Below, piece by piece: positions 31,050 through 37,402 of a stretch of DNA of 46,097 nucleotides. The notes beneath the pieces are model-generated. The model was not told the DNA's origin and ran no database searches. It saw only the letters and a list, made by a program, of their open reading frames with translations. Positions within the stretch are counted from its first letter, which is position 1, and each line of letters starts with the position of its first letter. The position numbers and the translations under genes are program-made. The stretch is taken from positions 191,513 to 237,609 of the IMG/VR virus record IMGVR_UViG_3300045972_000138. One strand, 5' to 3'. The DNA comes from a virus.

Positions 31050-31583
31050 ATGAACTTAACTGAAATATCCCTACCCTCAACACAATACCTTACAGAAGCC
31101 TTCCGTAGCAATACAGAGGGCTTCTCTCTTGACGATCTTCTACTCATAGCACACACCTTCTTGTCTGAGGCAAAGAACAATAAGTCTCGCTCTGTGCCCA
31201 TCGGCACCTTGAACAACGCTACCGAGGGCGTAGTCTTTGTAGAAGCATCCTGCTATGCATCTATGACTGCCCCTAAGATACAGCACTTGCCTAAGCTACA
31301 AGCTAAAGTAGATGAGTTTAAAGCTAGTAAAAAGGCGAACAAAATGCAGCCATACGGTCCTAACGACAATGCGTTTGTGGGCGGTGGTCCTATCTCGAAT
31401 ATGATGCCGGGATTACGCCACGCGCACGTAACAAGGGACCTAAGCATTGTGTATGCCCTCTCGGGTGCCAATCCAACTGTCATTACATTGTACGGTATCT
31501 TTAGCCACGCAGAGACAGGTACTGGAACACCGGGCAAACCCGATAGGCAGAAGAGTTTCGCAAAGTTTATAAAGAACCAATAA
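31050..31583 (+). CDS. RelE/YafQ-like domain protein
   Basis: 177 aa. The C-terminal half, MMPGLRHAHVTRDLSIVYAL followed by VITLYGIFSHAETGTGTP and RQKSF, has the strand order and the R..H....D.s..Y pattern of RelE/YafQ-fold toxins. No antitoxin-like gene is adjacent, so a toxin role is doubtful; a late-type promoter suggests a late or virion protein. Bases 31185-31227 inside it match the 43-nt dispersed element. Confidence 0.6.
   Translation: MNLTEISLPSTQYLTEAFRSNTEGFSLDDLLLIAHTFLSEAKNNKSRSVPIGTLNNATEGVVFVEASCYASMTAPKIQHLPKLQAKVDEFKASKKANKMQPYGPNDNAFVGGGPISNMMPGLRHAHVTRDLSIVYALSGANPTVITLYGIFSHAETGTGTPGKPDRQKSFAKFIKNQ
31185..31227 (-). repeat. 43-nt dispersed element, copy E, inside a CDS
   Basis: On the minus strand CCTCGG..GTTCAAGGTGCCGATGGGCACAGAGCGAGA. 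The first 23 bases of the plus strand are identical to copies at 33521 and 36346. Confidence 0.65.
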
Positions 31584-31588
31584 ATCGG

Positions 31589-31616
31589 TTTACTTGCTTC
31601 GTGTTGATGCTATAAT
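31589..31616 (+). promoter_or_regulatory. sigma70-type promoter
   Basis: TTTACT, 16-bp spacer, TGCTATAAT; leader ACATCAACAACAGGAG. Drives 31643. Confidence 0.75.
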
Positions 31617-31642
31617 TAAAACATCAACAACAGGAGCTCTTA

Positions 31643-31951
31643 ATGCAAGCAAAGAAAGCAACACCACAACATTTTTCACTTAACACTGTAGCAGGCCGCG
31701 TTGCTTTGCTTACAGGCATTGTGGAGGGGGTTGTACTGCAAAAAGAAATTATGCACGCAGTAATTCAAGACACTGAAAAGCGCCCGTACCGCAAGCCTGT
31801 CGTTGCATACGGCAAACGTTACCCGAGTGTTACAGCAGCAGCATTGGCCAATTCGGGTGCAGTGGGGCGCAAAGCAGTAAACGCAATGCAGAAGAACATT
31901 GCACGCTGGTGCAACGAAGACTGCCACGTGGGCTTCTACTGGTCCGAATAA
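31643..31951 (+). CDS. hypothetical basic protein
   Basis: 102 aa, basic, helical; ends WCNEDCHVGFYW. SD CAGGAG. Possibly nucleic-acid binding. Followed by terminator. Confidence 0.75.
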   Translation: MQAKKATPQHFSLNTVAGRVALLTGIVEGVVLQKEIMHAVIQDTEKRPYRKPVVAYGKRYPSVTAAALANSGAVGRKAVNAMQKNIARWCNEDCHVGFYWSE

Positions 31952-31959
31952 CATAAACG

Positions 31960-31990
31960 AAAAGGGGTTGACAGCCCCTTTTTTCTTTTG
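31960..31990 (+). terminator. terminator whose loop holds the next -35 box
   Basis: AAAAGGGG, loop TTGACAG, CCCCTTTT, TTCTTTT. The loop carries TTGACA of the following promoter. Confidence 0.8.
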
Positions 31991-31996
31991 TATAAT
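31968..31996 (+). promoter_or_regulatory. consensus promoter, leaderless transcript
   Basis: TTGACA (31968-31973), 17-bp spacer, TATAAT (31991-31996), ATG 5 bases later at 32002. Confidence 0.8.
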
Positions 31997-32001
31997 ACAT
32001 T

Positions 32002-32256
32002 ATGGCACAAATCACTATTATGGATCACGTTGTATTCCCCGATGGAAGTACCAACGAAGTCCATGCGACTATCACACACAGTGGTTGCAACATCGAATAC
32101 AGCGGGGCATTAACATCTGTCTCGTGGGAACAAATGGCAGATGTAGAGCAGCTTAGTGAGTTGTTTGGTTCACAGACTGTCCGCGTGTTTAAGGTTATAG
32201 TACAGCTCTTGGGCAGGATCTACAGCGGCAAGGATGCATACAAACTTGTAGTCTGA
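32002..32256 (+). CDS. hypothetical protein, leaderless mRNA
   Basis: 84 aa, beta-rich then helical. No SD and no room for a 5' UTR. Function unknown. Confidence 0.7.
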   Translation: MAQITIMDHVVFPDGSTNEVHATITHSGCNIEYSGALTSVSWEQMADVEQLSELFGSQTVRVFKVIVQLLGRIYSGKDAYKLVV

Positions 32257-32382
32257 TTTGCGTGCCTAGATTTCAAGGTCAGATTTATGTTTCTAAATCG
32301 GATTTTTAAACAAGGATCTGGCACAGGTTTCGTGCCTAAAGACTCAAAGGCACCTGAGCAGGCAGACCGAGGCACGTATACA

Positions 32383-32571
32383 ATGGACAACCACACACTA
32401 ATCATTACACCGGAACAGAAGCGACTAATCATAAAAGCTCTGGAAAAGTTCTCGCAATTGCAGCTCGGGCAGACTAGTCTAGAGCAGCGAGAAGCAAAGA
32501 AGCTGGAGCAGTTGCTGGCACGTCATAAAGATAGTATAGTTGTAGACGCGGTAAATAGCGATACGCGCTAG
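32383..32571 (+). CDS. hypothetical helical protein
   Basis: 62 aa from ATG 32383 (GAGG upstream); an ATG at 32287 would add 32 residues, but bases 32260-32340 look like intergenic repeat. Helical, charged (KKLEQLLARHKDS). Confidence 0.55.
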   Translation: MDNHTLIITPEQKRLIIKALEKFSQLQLGQTSLEQREAKKLEQLLARHKDSIVVDAVNSDTR

Positions 32572-32862
32572 TATATAATTAACTCTTGCCGGGTACGCAA
32601 GGGATCACTACAACCGCAACATTATACACCCACTGTATACGACGATACTGCTTTGAAGATAGCAGAGGGTCACTACGTTGTGGGGAGTAGCAGCAAACTA
32701 ATATGCGTAAGGATTTGGGTAAGACCCATTGGCTTCTATTAGCATTGCTTTTCTTATCTGGATATACTGTAACGCAATGCATCGCGTTGTCCCTATCCTA
32801 GATTTTCATCCTTGGATTTCATTTTCTGCTCTTAAATCAATTTCCCTGATTTAAGACGGTAT

Positions 32863-32903
32863 CCTCGCTCCCAATTTTGAGAATGCACTTTGATTGAGCG
32901 AGG
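32863..32903 (+). repeat. 43-nt-like element, variant (41 nt)
   Basis: Ends form a perfect 10-bp stem ATCCTCGCTC/GAGCGAGGAT when one flanking pair each side is included; interior unrelated to the main type. Confidence 0.45.
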
Positions 32904-32920
32904 ATTTCGCAGACTGCCCA

Positions 32921-32963
32921 CCTCGGTATCGATCTGACCCAGTTGTCATTGAATCGAGCGAGG
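32921..32963 (+). repeat. 43-nt dispersed element, divergent copy I
   Basis: CCTCGGTATCGAT..AATCGAGCGAGG, exactly 43 nt with the same ends but a different core. Confidence 0.5.
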
Positions 32964-33004
32964 AGAGCACGCAGTAATAGGAGCATCGTTGCCCCTATTA
33001 TGCA

Positions 33005-33421
33005 TTAGACCCAGTAAAGCTTTGCCTTCTTTGCAGAAGCCGCCTTGCGGACCAGTGCAGTTGCAGCATCAAACGACAGCTTCTCGGCAACAAGTGCCCC
33101 AGTGCTCTTGACGAACACAGAGAACTCAGTTTGCTCAAGCACAACAGCCGCTTCGGGTGCAATGCGAATCTTGGGCTTGCGTCCGCCCTTCTTGTCTTCT
33201 GCACGCCCCAGACCTTCGAGGAGCGGTGCAAGTTCTGCAACCTTCTTAGCCTCTTTGAAAGCGTGATTGTAGTGGGTTGCAGCAGAGGCAAGCGTAATGC
33301 CGTAGTCGTCCATTGCGAATGCAATAACTTCTGCACGGAAGCGCGTGTTGCCCAGTTCCGCACGCTGGGGAAGCAAGTCTACGAACTTGCGGTTAACTGC
33401 GGGGCGAATTCCTTTGTCCAT
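33005..33421 (-). CDS. ATHYN-family protein
   Basis: 138 aa from ATG at 33421 (SD CAGGAG). FRAEVIAFAMDDYGITLASAATHYN, then EGLGRAEDKKGGRKP, as in 27843 (same DKKGGRKP patch). C-terminal Ala/Lys-rich helix. Likely DNA-binding by the same reasoning. Minus-strand promoter at 33453-33481 with a TGTAAAG box further upstream. Confidence 0.75.
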   Translation of the reverse strand: MDKGIRPAVNRKFVDLLPQRAELGNTRFRAEVIAFAMDDYGITLASAATHYNHAFKEAKKVAELAPLLEGLGRAEDKKGGRKPKIRIAPEAAVVLEQTEFSVFVKSTGALVAEKLSFDAATALVRKAASAKKAKLYWV

Positions 33422-33452
33422 CTTAAACTCCTGTTGCGTTGTTGATGTATGT

Positions 33453-33481
33453 ATTATGCATCCAAAGGAAGCTTCCGTCAA
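33453..33481 (-). promoter_or_regulatory. sigma70-type promoter, minus strand
   Basis: TTGACG, 17-bp spacer, CATAAT. Confidence 0.7.
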
Positions 33482-33494
33482 CAACTATTTTCCA

Positions 33495-33511
33495 CTTTAC
33501 ATATCTTTACA
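33495..33511 (-). promoter_or_regulatory. TGTAAAG box, copy 1
   Basis: TGTAAAGATATGTAAAG on the minus strand, 36 bp upstream of the -10 of gene 33421 (one helical turn further than the other copies). Confidence 0.65.
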
Positions 33512-33520
33512 GAACATTAG

Positions 33521-33563
33521 TCTCGCTCTGTGCCCATCGGCGTCTTGATCGACTCGTCCGAGG
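33521..33563 (-). repeat. 43-nt dispersed element, copy C
   Basis: Identical over 43 nt to copy D at 36346. Confidence 0.75.
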
Positions 33564-33570
33564 CTAAATA
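33563..33570 (+). promoter_or_regulatory. possible late-type motif GCTAAATA
   Basis: 22 bases before the ATG of the C1A peptidase gene; begins at the edge of 43-nt copy C. Confidence 0.35.
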
Positions 33571-33592
33571 TTCCATCCAATGGAGATATATT

Positions 33593-34336
33593 ATGACAAA
33601 GACCTACAATGTAGTTAAGAGTGCACCAGACGCAAGGGACTATCAGTTCTCGCAGAAGGTATCGATACCAAAGAGCGTGCCCAGCGCGGTGGACTTGCGT
33701 CCGCATATGCCTACCGTTGTTGATCAGGGTAACCTAGGCAGTTGCACCGCGAATGCTATTGTAGCAGCATTTCAATACGATCTTACCAAACAAAAATTAA
33801 ACATATTCACAGGATCCCGCCTGTTTGTGTACTATAATGAACGTGTAATGGAAGGAAGTGTAGGACAGGATAGCGGTGCAATGATTCGTGACGGGATTAA
33901 GTCCCTTAACACGTATGGCGTATGCAGCGAGCCAACGTGGCCTTATATCATAGCTAAGTTCGCAGTTAAACCGTCTACAGCAGCTTACACGCAGGCAAAG
34001 CTAAACAGAGCACTAACCTATTACAGCGTTGCGAGCAATCCTACTGCAATCAAAACAGCACTTGCCGCGGGCTTCCCAGTAGTGATCGGCATCGAAGTCT
34101 ACGAGAGCTTTGAAAGCGATGCTGTAGCAGTAAGCGGTGTTGTTCCTATGCCTGGTCCCTCGGAGCAGTTACTCGGTGGTCATGCAGTCCTAGTGGTAGG
34201 CTACAATGATGTATTAAAACAATTCATTGTACGCAATAGTTGGGGCACTGGTTGGGGCAAAAGCGGATACTTCTTCTTGCCTTATGCATACACATCGCTA
34301 ATGAGCGATTGCTGGGTAGTCTCCTCGGTGAACTAG
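33593..34336 (+). CDS. C1A (papain-like) cysteine peptidase
   Basis: 247 aa from ATG 33593 (SD GGAGA). Catalytic Gln45 and Cys51 in DQGNLGSCTANAI, His197 in GGHAVLVVGYND, Asn215 in VRNSWGTGWGKSGYFFLPYAY. No signal peptide and only a short N-terminal segment, so no inhibitory propeptide. Should be an active cytoplasmic or virion-carried protease. Its last codons form the 5' arm of 43-nt element B. Confidence 0.9.
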   Translation: MTKTYNVVKSAPDARDYQFSQKVSIPKSVPSAVDLRPHMPTVVDQGNLGSCTANAIVAAFQYDLTKQKLNIFTGSRLFVYYNERVMEGSVGQDSGAMIRDGIKSLNTYGVCSEPTWPYIIAKFAVKPSTAAYTQAKLNRALTYYSVASNPTAIKTALAAGFPVVIGIEVYESFESDAVAVSGVVPMPGPSEQLLGGHAVLVVGYNDVLKQFIVRNSWGTGWGKSGYFFLPYAYTSLMSDCWVVSSVN

Positions 34337-34365
34337 ATCAAGACGCCGGGCGCCCTATAGCGAGG
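34323..34365 (+). repeat. 43-nt dispersed element, copy B
   Basis: CCTCGGTGAACTAGATCAAGACGCCG..CTATAGCGAGG; overlaps the stop of the C1A gene and shares AGG with the following terminator stem. Confidence 0.7.
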
Positions 34366-34404
34366 TCTATGTTGTTGCGAAAAAACAACTAGACCTTTTT
34401 CTTT
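34363..34404 (+). terminator. intrinsic terminator, long stem
   Basis: AGGTCTA-T-GTTGTT, loop GCGAAAA, AACAAC-TAGACCT, TTTTCTTT. Its 3' arm contains the -35 TAGACC of the next promoter. Confidence 0.8.
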
Positions 34405-34417
34405 GACCTGTTATAAT
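34390..34417 (+). promoter_or_regulatory. sigma70-type promoter
   Basis: TAGACC, 16-bp spacer, TGTTATAAT; leader ACATCAACAACAGGAG. Drives 34444. Confidence 0.75.
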
Positions 34418-34443
34418 TGATACATCAACAACAGGAGAACTAT

Positions 34444-34674
34444 ATGGCAACAGCACTTCAAGCATCAGTAGTTTCTAAACTCAACAAGCGCCAACAAACC
34501 TCACTCCGCACCCTTCAGAACAAGGTAGAGAGCGGCCGAGGCTACGTATCTACCATTGCTGTAAGCGACGCACAAATGCGTGCATTGCAAGCAGCGTTTG
34601 ATGCAGCGAAAGCCTCGGGGCACACTCTGCCACCCGAAGTTGCAATTGCTGCGGCTAAGTTGGGATTGAAATAA
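34444..34674 (+). CDS. hypothetical helical protein
   Basis: 76 aa from ATG 34444. RQQTSLRTLQNKVESG.. then LPPEVAIAAAKLG. Resembles the next gene in length and in the ending (xPxxxAxxAAxxG), so possibly a paralogue. Function unknown. Confidence 0.7.
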   Translation: MATALQASVVSKLNKRQQTSLRTLQNKVESGRGYVSTIAVSDAQMRALQAAFDAAKASGHTLPPEVAIAAAKLGLK

Positions 34675-34679
34675 AATGG

Positions 34680-34707
34680 TAGCACAGCTTGGAAGCTGTG
34701 CTATAAT
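34680..34707 (+). promoter_or_regulatory. promoter overlapped by a palindrome
   Basis: TAGCAC, 16-bp spacer, TATAAT. The whole spacer is a 22-bp perfect inverted repeat AGCACAGCTT-GG-AAGCTGTGCT (34681-34702): a likely operator or a hairpin. Confidence 0.7.
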
Positions 34708-34731
34708 AAAGCATCACAACAGGAGTTTACT

Positions 34732-34950
34732 ATGCTCACAGCTCAAGAAACAAATAAGCTACGTCTTATTAAAGATATGGCTACCCGTGGTTTGGCGAAT
34801 CAAGTATCGCGTGAAGACAAACAATGGGTTCTGGACATAGCAGCACGGGAAGGATCCTCAGTCCCCGCCCCTGCAGCAGCGATGGCGTTGCGTGAGGGTT
34901 ACAACATTAGCCATCTCACAAACATCAGCAAGCAAACGGTTGCAGTATAA
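34732..34950 (+). CDS. hypothetical helical protein
   Basis: 72 aa, SD CAGGAG. Two helices then SVPAPAAAMALREGYN; probable paralogue of 34444. Function unknown. Confidence 0.7.
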   Translation: MLTAQETNKLRLIKDMATRGLANQVSREDKQWVLDIAAREGSSVPAPAAAMALREGYNISHLTNISKQTVAV

Positions 34951-34962
34951 CAGGAGTATATC

Positions 34963-35166
34963 ATGGCATTTGATGTAATTCAACTGTGCCGCAACGCCGG
35001 CAATGATTTGAAAGCTGACCTCGGTGGTGCGCCACTTGAAGACAGTATGGCATACGAGGTTGCAGGCTGCTTGCTGGATGATGCCGATATCCTCAAGGCT
35101 GCTAAGGCCAAGTGGCCGGGCAAGTCCCGCCAGATCCTGCAAGAGATCATGGCAGACTACATTTAA
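34963..35166 (+). CDS. hypothetical protein
   Basis: 67 aa, SD CAGGAG. Helical, acidic middle; two Cys. Follows 34732 in one operon. Function unknown. Confidence 0.7.
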   Translation: MAFDVIQLCRNAGNDLKADLGGAPLEDSMAYEVAGCLLDDADILKAAKAKWPGKSRQILQEIMADYI

Positions 35167-35169
35167 AGA

Positions 35170-35197
35170 TAGACAGTGTGTTTCTTTGTGTTATAAT
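35170..35197 (+). promoter_or_regulatory. sigma70-type promoter
   Basis: TAGACA, 16-bp spacer, TGTTATAAT; leader ATATCAACAACAGGAG. Drives 35226. Confidence 0.75.
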
Positions 35198-35225
35198 TGA
35201 TATATCAACAACAGGAGCGCACACT

Positions 35226-35450
35226 ATGCAAATTAATGGAAACAAAATTATTTACGCCACCCATGTTGTGGTGTGCGACCCCTCGTGTGCCAGCCCAGAG
35301 TACATGAAGATTATGGCAGAGCTTCTTGAGGATGCAAATGCACCTACTATGCGTGAACACGCACGGACTCTGCGCTATCACAATAATGATGGCACGTGGG
35401 GGATTAAACAGCACAAAGGCTATCAACCCTGTGCTATAATGTCTGCATAG
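35226..35450 (+). CDS. hypothetical protein
   Basis: 74 aa from ATG 35226. CDPSCASPEYMKIMAELL: two Cys near residues 17-21. Its 3' end contains the -10 of the next promoter. Function unknown. Confidence 0.7.
   Translation: MQINGNKIIYATHVVVCDPSCASPEYMKIMAELLEDANAPTMREHARTLRYHNNDGTWGIKQHKGYQPCAIMSA
35432..35440 (+). promoter_or_regulatory. extended -10 promoter inside a CDS
   Basis: TGCTATAAT near the end of gene 35226; leader GCATAGCAACACAAAGGAG. Drives 35470. Confidence 0.6.
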
Positions 35451-35469
35451 CAACACAAAGGAGCACACT

Positions 35470-35808
35470 ATGCAAACAGTTCACGCTTACATCCGCTTAA
35501 CCCACAAATACCGTGATGGTTGGAGTCACTTGGACAGTGACGAGTTTTTGACATCAGTACGCCTCACTCCGCCTAAGATGGTTCGCGAAGGCGAAGGGTA
35601 CGACGACGGTGGCAAGTATGTGCAGTACCTGCGTGTTCCCCGTAATGTTAATCCTGGGCAGCTTGGACAAGCGTTGCGCGATACTATCGGGGGCAGCGAC
35701 TGCCGACACGAGCACGACTGCTGCGGCTGCGCTACACGTTATGTTCGCACTAAGCTAGTTGCACCACGCAAGCTCAAAGTAACGACAAGCGTTACCTACA
35801 ACTATTAA
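35470..35808 (+). CDS. hypothetical protein, Cys/His cluster
   Basis: 112 aa. Cluster CRHEHDCCGCATR near residues 79-91 could bind a metal. Basic C-terminal tail. SD AAGGAG; terminator follows. Function unknown. Confidence 0.75.
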   Translation: MQTVHAYIRLTHKYRDGWSHLDSDEFLTSVRLTPPKMVREGEGYDDGGKYVQYLRVPRNVNPGQLGQALRDTIGGSDCRHEHDCCGCATRYVRTKLVAPRKLKVTTSVTYNY

Positions 35809-35824
35809 GTTAGTTGCTACTAAC

Positions 35825-35850
35825 AGGGGACTTCGGTCCCTTTTGTTTTG
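35825..35850 (+). terminator. intrinsic terminator
   Basis: GGGAC, loop TTCG, GTCCC, TTTTGTTTT. Confidence 0.85.
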
Positions 35851-35860
35851 GCCGCTGTGT

Positions 35861-35902
35861 TCGTGCTCTATGCGATCAAGGTAGCACTGCTTAAGAGCGA
35901 GG
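35861..35902 (+). repeat. 43-nt dispersed element, copy H (42 nt)
   Basis: TCGTGCTCTATGCGATCAAGG..AAGAGCGAGG; shares the 5' part with copy G at 38377. Confidence 0.55.
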
Positions 35903-36083
35903 ATCGCCACAATCGGTATATAGATCAACAGAGTCTCGCTAAGGTACAGATACTGGGCTTAGGTCTATACCTAAGGTGCGAGGTCGGCCTAGACTTCTAA
36001 GCCTGATTTAGATTTTTAAAAATCAGAGTTAAACTCAGAAATCTAATTCTCGCACCTAAACAAGAATCTTAAACAAGAACCCT

Positions 36084-36093
36084 GCCTATAGGC
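36084..36093. repeat. palindrome GCCTATAGGC
   Basis: Same 10-bp palindrome within CCTGCCTATAGGC as at 18509-18518. Confidence 0.45.
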
Positions 36094-36345
36094 CACGATG
36101 CTTGCTAAGGACTACACGCAGGTTATTGTACAGAACTAGTGGCACAAAATAGCCTAAAAAGCGTATTAAAACACGCCTACAAGCTTTAGTAGAGCACTGG
36201 GCAATACTTTAACACGACAGCACGTAATCAATGTGTTGCCTGTTCGTTACTCTCGCTAACGATTGCAAAAGAACCGGTAACAGCAGCAGCAGTCGTACCG
36301 AGGTTGTGGCCTATAAGATTAGAACCTTAGATCGTTTAGACAAAG

Positions 36346-36388
36346 TCTCGCTCTGTGCCCATCGGCGTCTTGATCGACTCGTCCGAGG
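36346..36388 (-). repeat. 43-nt dispersed element, copy D
   Basis: Identical to copy C. Confidence 0.75.
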
Positions 36389-36430
36389 CTACAGATGACT
36401 ACATCTTAGACAGGTGATTGCAGCGGAGAC

Positions 36431-36466
36431 AAAAAAAGAGCGGCTTAGACTTAACTAAGACCGCCC
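36431..36466 (-). terminator. intrinsic terminator of the sRNA
   Basis: 9-bp stem with one bulged U and seven terminal U. Confidence 0.8.
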
Positions 36467-36530
36467 TAACGTGGAGGAGAACCACGACTATGCAACAACA
36501 AGACTCACACTAACAAAAACTATCTAGCTT
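36431..36530 (-). ncRNA. probable small RNA, about 100 nt
   Basis: Minus strand. A -10 TATAAT at 36542-36537 predicts a start near 36530. The 3' end is a strong terminator: GCGG-U-CUUAG, loop UUAAGU, CUAAG-CCGC, then CUCUUUUUUU. Before it is a hairpin CGUGG/CCACG with loop UUCUCCU, complementary to SD sequences, and an open stretch UGUUGUUG complementary to CAACAACA of the phage leaders. No open reading frame of note on this strand. Confidence 0.7.
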
Positions 36531-36536
36531 GATGTA

Positions 36537-36591
36537 ATTATAACACACTAACCTTACATCAAACTTACATATTCCTTACACCAAACTTACA
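36537..36591 (-). promoter_or_regulatory. sRNA promoter with four 11-bp-spaced TGTAAG boxes
   Basis: Minus strand TATAAT (36542-36537) preceded after 10 bp by TGTAAG boxes at 36553-36558, 36564-36569, 36575-36580 and 36586-36591, spacing exactly 11 bp. This is the geometry of PhoB/OmpR-type sites replacing the -35. Confidence 0.7.
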
Positions 36592-36715
36592 GGTTTTCTC
36601 GCTGCAGGATTTAATACCTGCGCTTGCATTTGCGAGAGAAAACCTCACACTGCACGCAAATAACCGATAACCTCGCTGCGAGAACTTCGGTATACTGCGT
36701 GCTATCCGAGAGTGC

Positions 36716-36934
36716 CTAGTAATTAATTAAGCTTGGCACTTCATAGAACTTGCCGATTGTGATCAATGCAGAACGCACGGGTTCTGGGCTGCTTTGATCG
36801 GCTAAGTTTAATATTTCATTACGCAGATACTTCTCGATGCTGTGCTCAAACAAGTCATAGATTTGATCTGAGGACAACTTATTGCACGCAAGCGCAAACG
36901 CTTTTAAGTTGCTAAATTGTTTTACAGTGTGCAT
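36716..36934 (-). CDS. hypothetical helical protein
   Basis: 72 aa, SD AAAGGAG. Helical; LKAFALACNKLSSDQIYDLF. Own minus-strand promoter. Function unknown. Confidence 0.7.
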   Translation of the reverse strand: MHTVKQFSNLKAFALACNKLSSDQIYDLFEHSIEKYLRNEILNLADQSSPEPVRSALITIGKFYEVPSLINY

Positions 36935-36957
36935 AGTGTAACTCCTTTGTGTAATGT

Positions 36958-36963
36958 ATTATA
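36958..36963 (-). promoter_or_regulatory. extended -10, minus strand
   Basis: TGTTATAAT on the minus strand; drives 36934. Confidence 0.6.
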
Positions 36964-36986
36964 ACACAATTTGGAAGTTTTTGCTA

Positions 36987-37181
36987 TTAAAGTTCAACTG
37001 TTTTGTTGGACTCTTCGACCGCACTAACAATCATTGCTCCCTTGAAGAAGCCTCCCGAGGAGATATCAAACGTTACGTCGCCGATACCATCAGTGAAGTG
37101 TTTGAGGAGGATGCGTTCAATCTCCTCAGTGCTGATTTCTATTACCTTCGTTACTTTTACAGAGGTGCGTTGTGTTGCCAT
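36987..37181 (-). CDS. hypothetical protein
   Basis: 64 aa, SD CAGGAG. Strand, helix (STEEIERILLKHF), strand pattern: VTKVIEIST..DVTFDISSGGF. Function unknown. Confidence 0.7.
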   Translation of the reverse strand: MATQRTSVKVTKVIEISTEEIERILLKHFTDGIGDVTFDISSGGFFKGAMIVSAVEESNKTVEL

Positions 37182-37206
37182 TTGTATTCTCCTGTTGTAT
37201 GTCTAT

Positions 37207-37212
37207 ATTATA
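37207..37212 (-). promoter_or_regulatory. extended -10, minus strand
   Basis: TGTTATAAT; drives 37181. Overlaps the end of gene 37208-37390. Confidence 0.6.
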
Positions 37213-37390
37213 ACACAGCAGATGGAAACTTCTCAAGTGCTGCACGCAATACTTCTGGTTGCGGGCCATGAGGTGTACCGTGGAAGTAAGCAAGAGTGTG
37301 ACTCATTGCGGCAGCAAGACATTGCCACTCTTGCAGCGTAAAGTGCGCGTAAGCAATTTGTGTCTTCTGCAATTCAGTAAGTTCGAGCAT
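37208..37390 (-). CDS. hypothetical protein
   Basis: 60 aa, SD AAGGAG. Helical N-terminus (LTELQKTQIAYAHFTLQEW). Second gene of a minus-strand pair with 37555. Function unknown. Confidence 0.65.
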   Translation of the reverse strand: MLELTELQKTQIAYAHFTLQEWQCLAAAMSHTLAYFHGTPHGPQPEVLRAALEKFPSAVL

Positions 37391-37402
37391 CTCGTGTACT
37401 CC

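Larger units (their letters stand above)
32572..33004. other. gene-poor region with hairpins
   Basis: Holds a -10-like TATAAT (32574), a possible 32-aa membrane peptide ORF (32703-32801, no SD), TTAAATCA/TGATTTAA hairpin (32832-32854), and two CCTCG/CGAGG elements (32863-32903 and 32921-32963). No convincing larger gene. Confidence 0.5.
35851..36715. other. gene-free region with structured elements and an sRNA
   Basis: No protein gene. Contains elements H (35861) and D (36346), a stem CTTAGGTCTATACCTAAG (35959-35976), the palindrome GCCTATAGGC (36084), the sRNA (36431-36530) with its promoter, and a TTTTCTCGC/GCGAGAGAAAA hairpin (36594-36647). Confidence 0.6.

Noticed and set aside
32579-32782. 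67-aa minus-strand ORF and a 32-aa plus-strand ORF at 32703
   Set aside because: Neither has an SD at good spacing; region looks intergenic with hairpins.
36470-36514. Short plus-strand ORF (MQQQDSH) with a GGAGGAG SD
   Set aside because: Seven codons only; the poly-A on this strand is the sRNA terminator of the other strand, which explains the region better.
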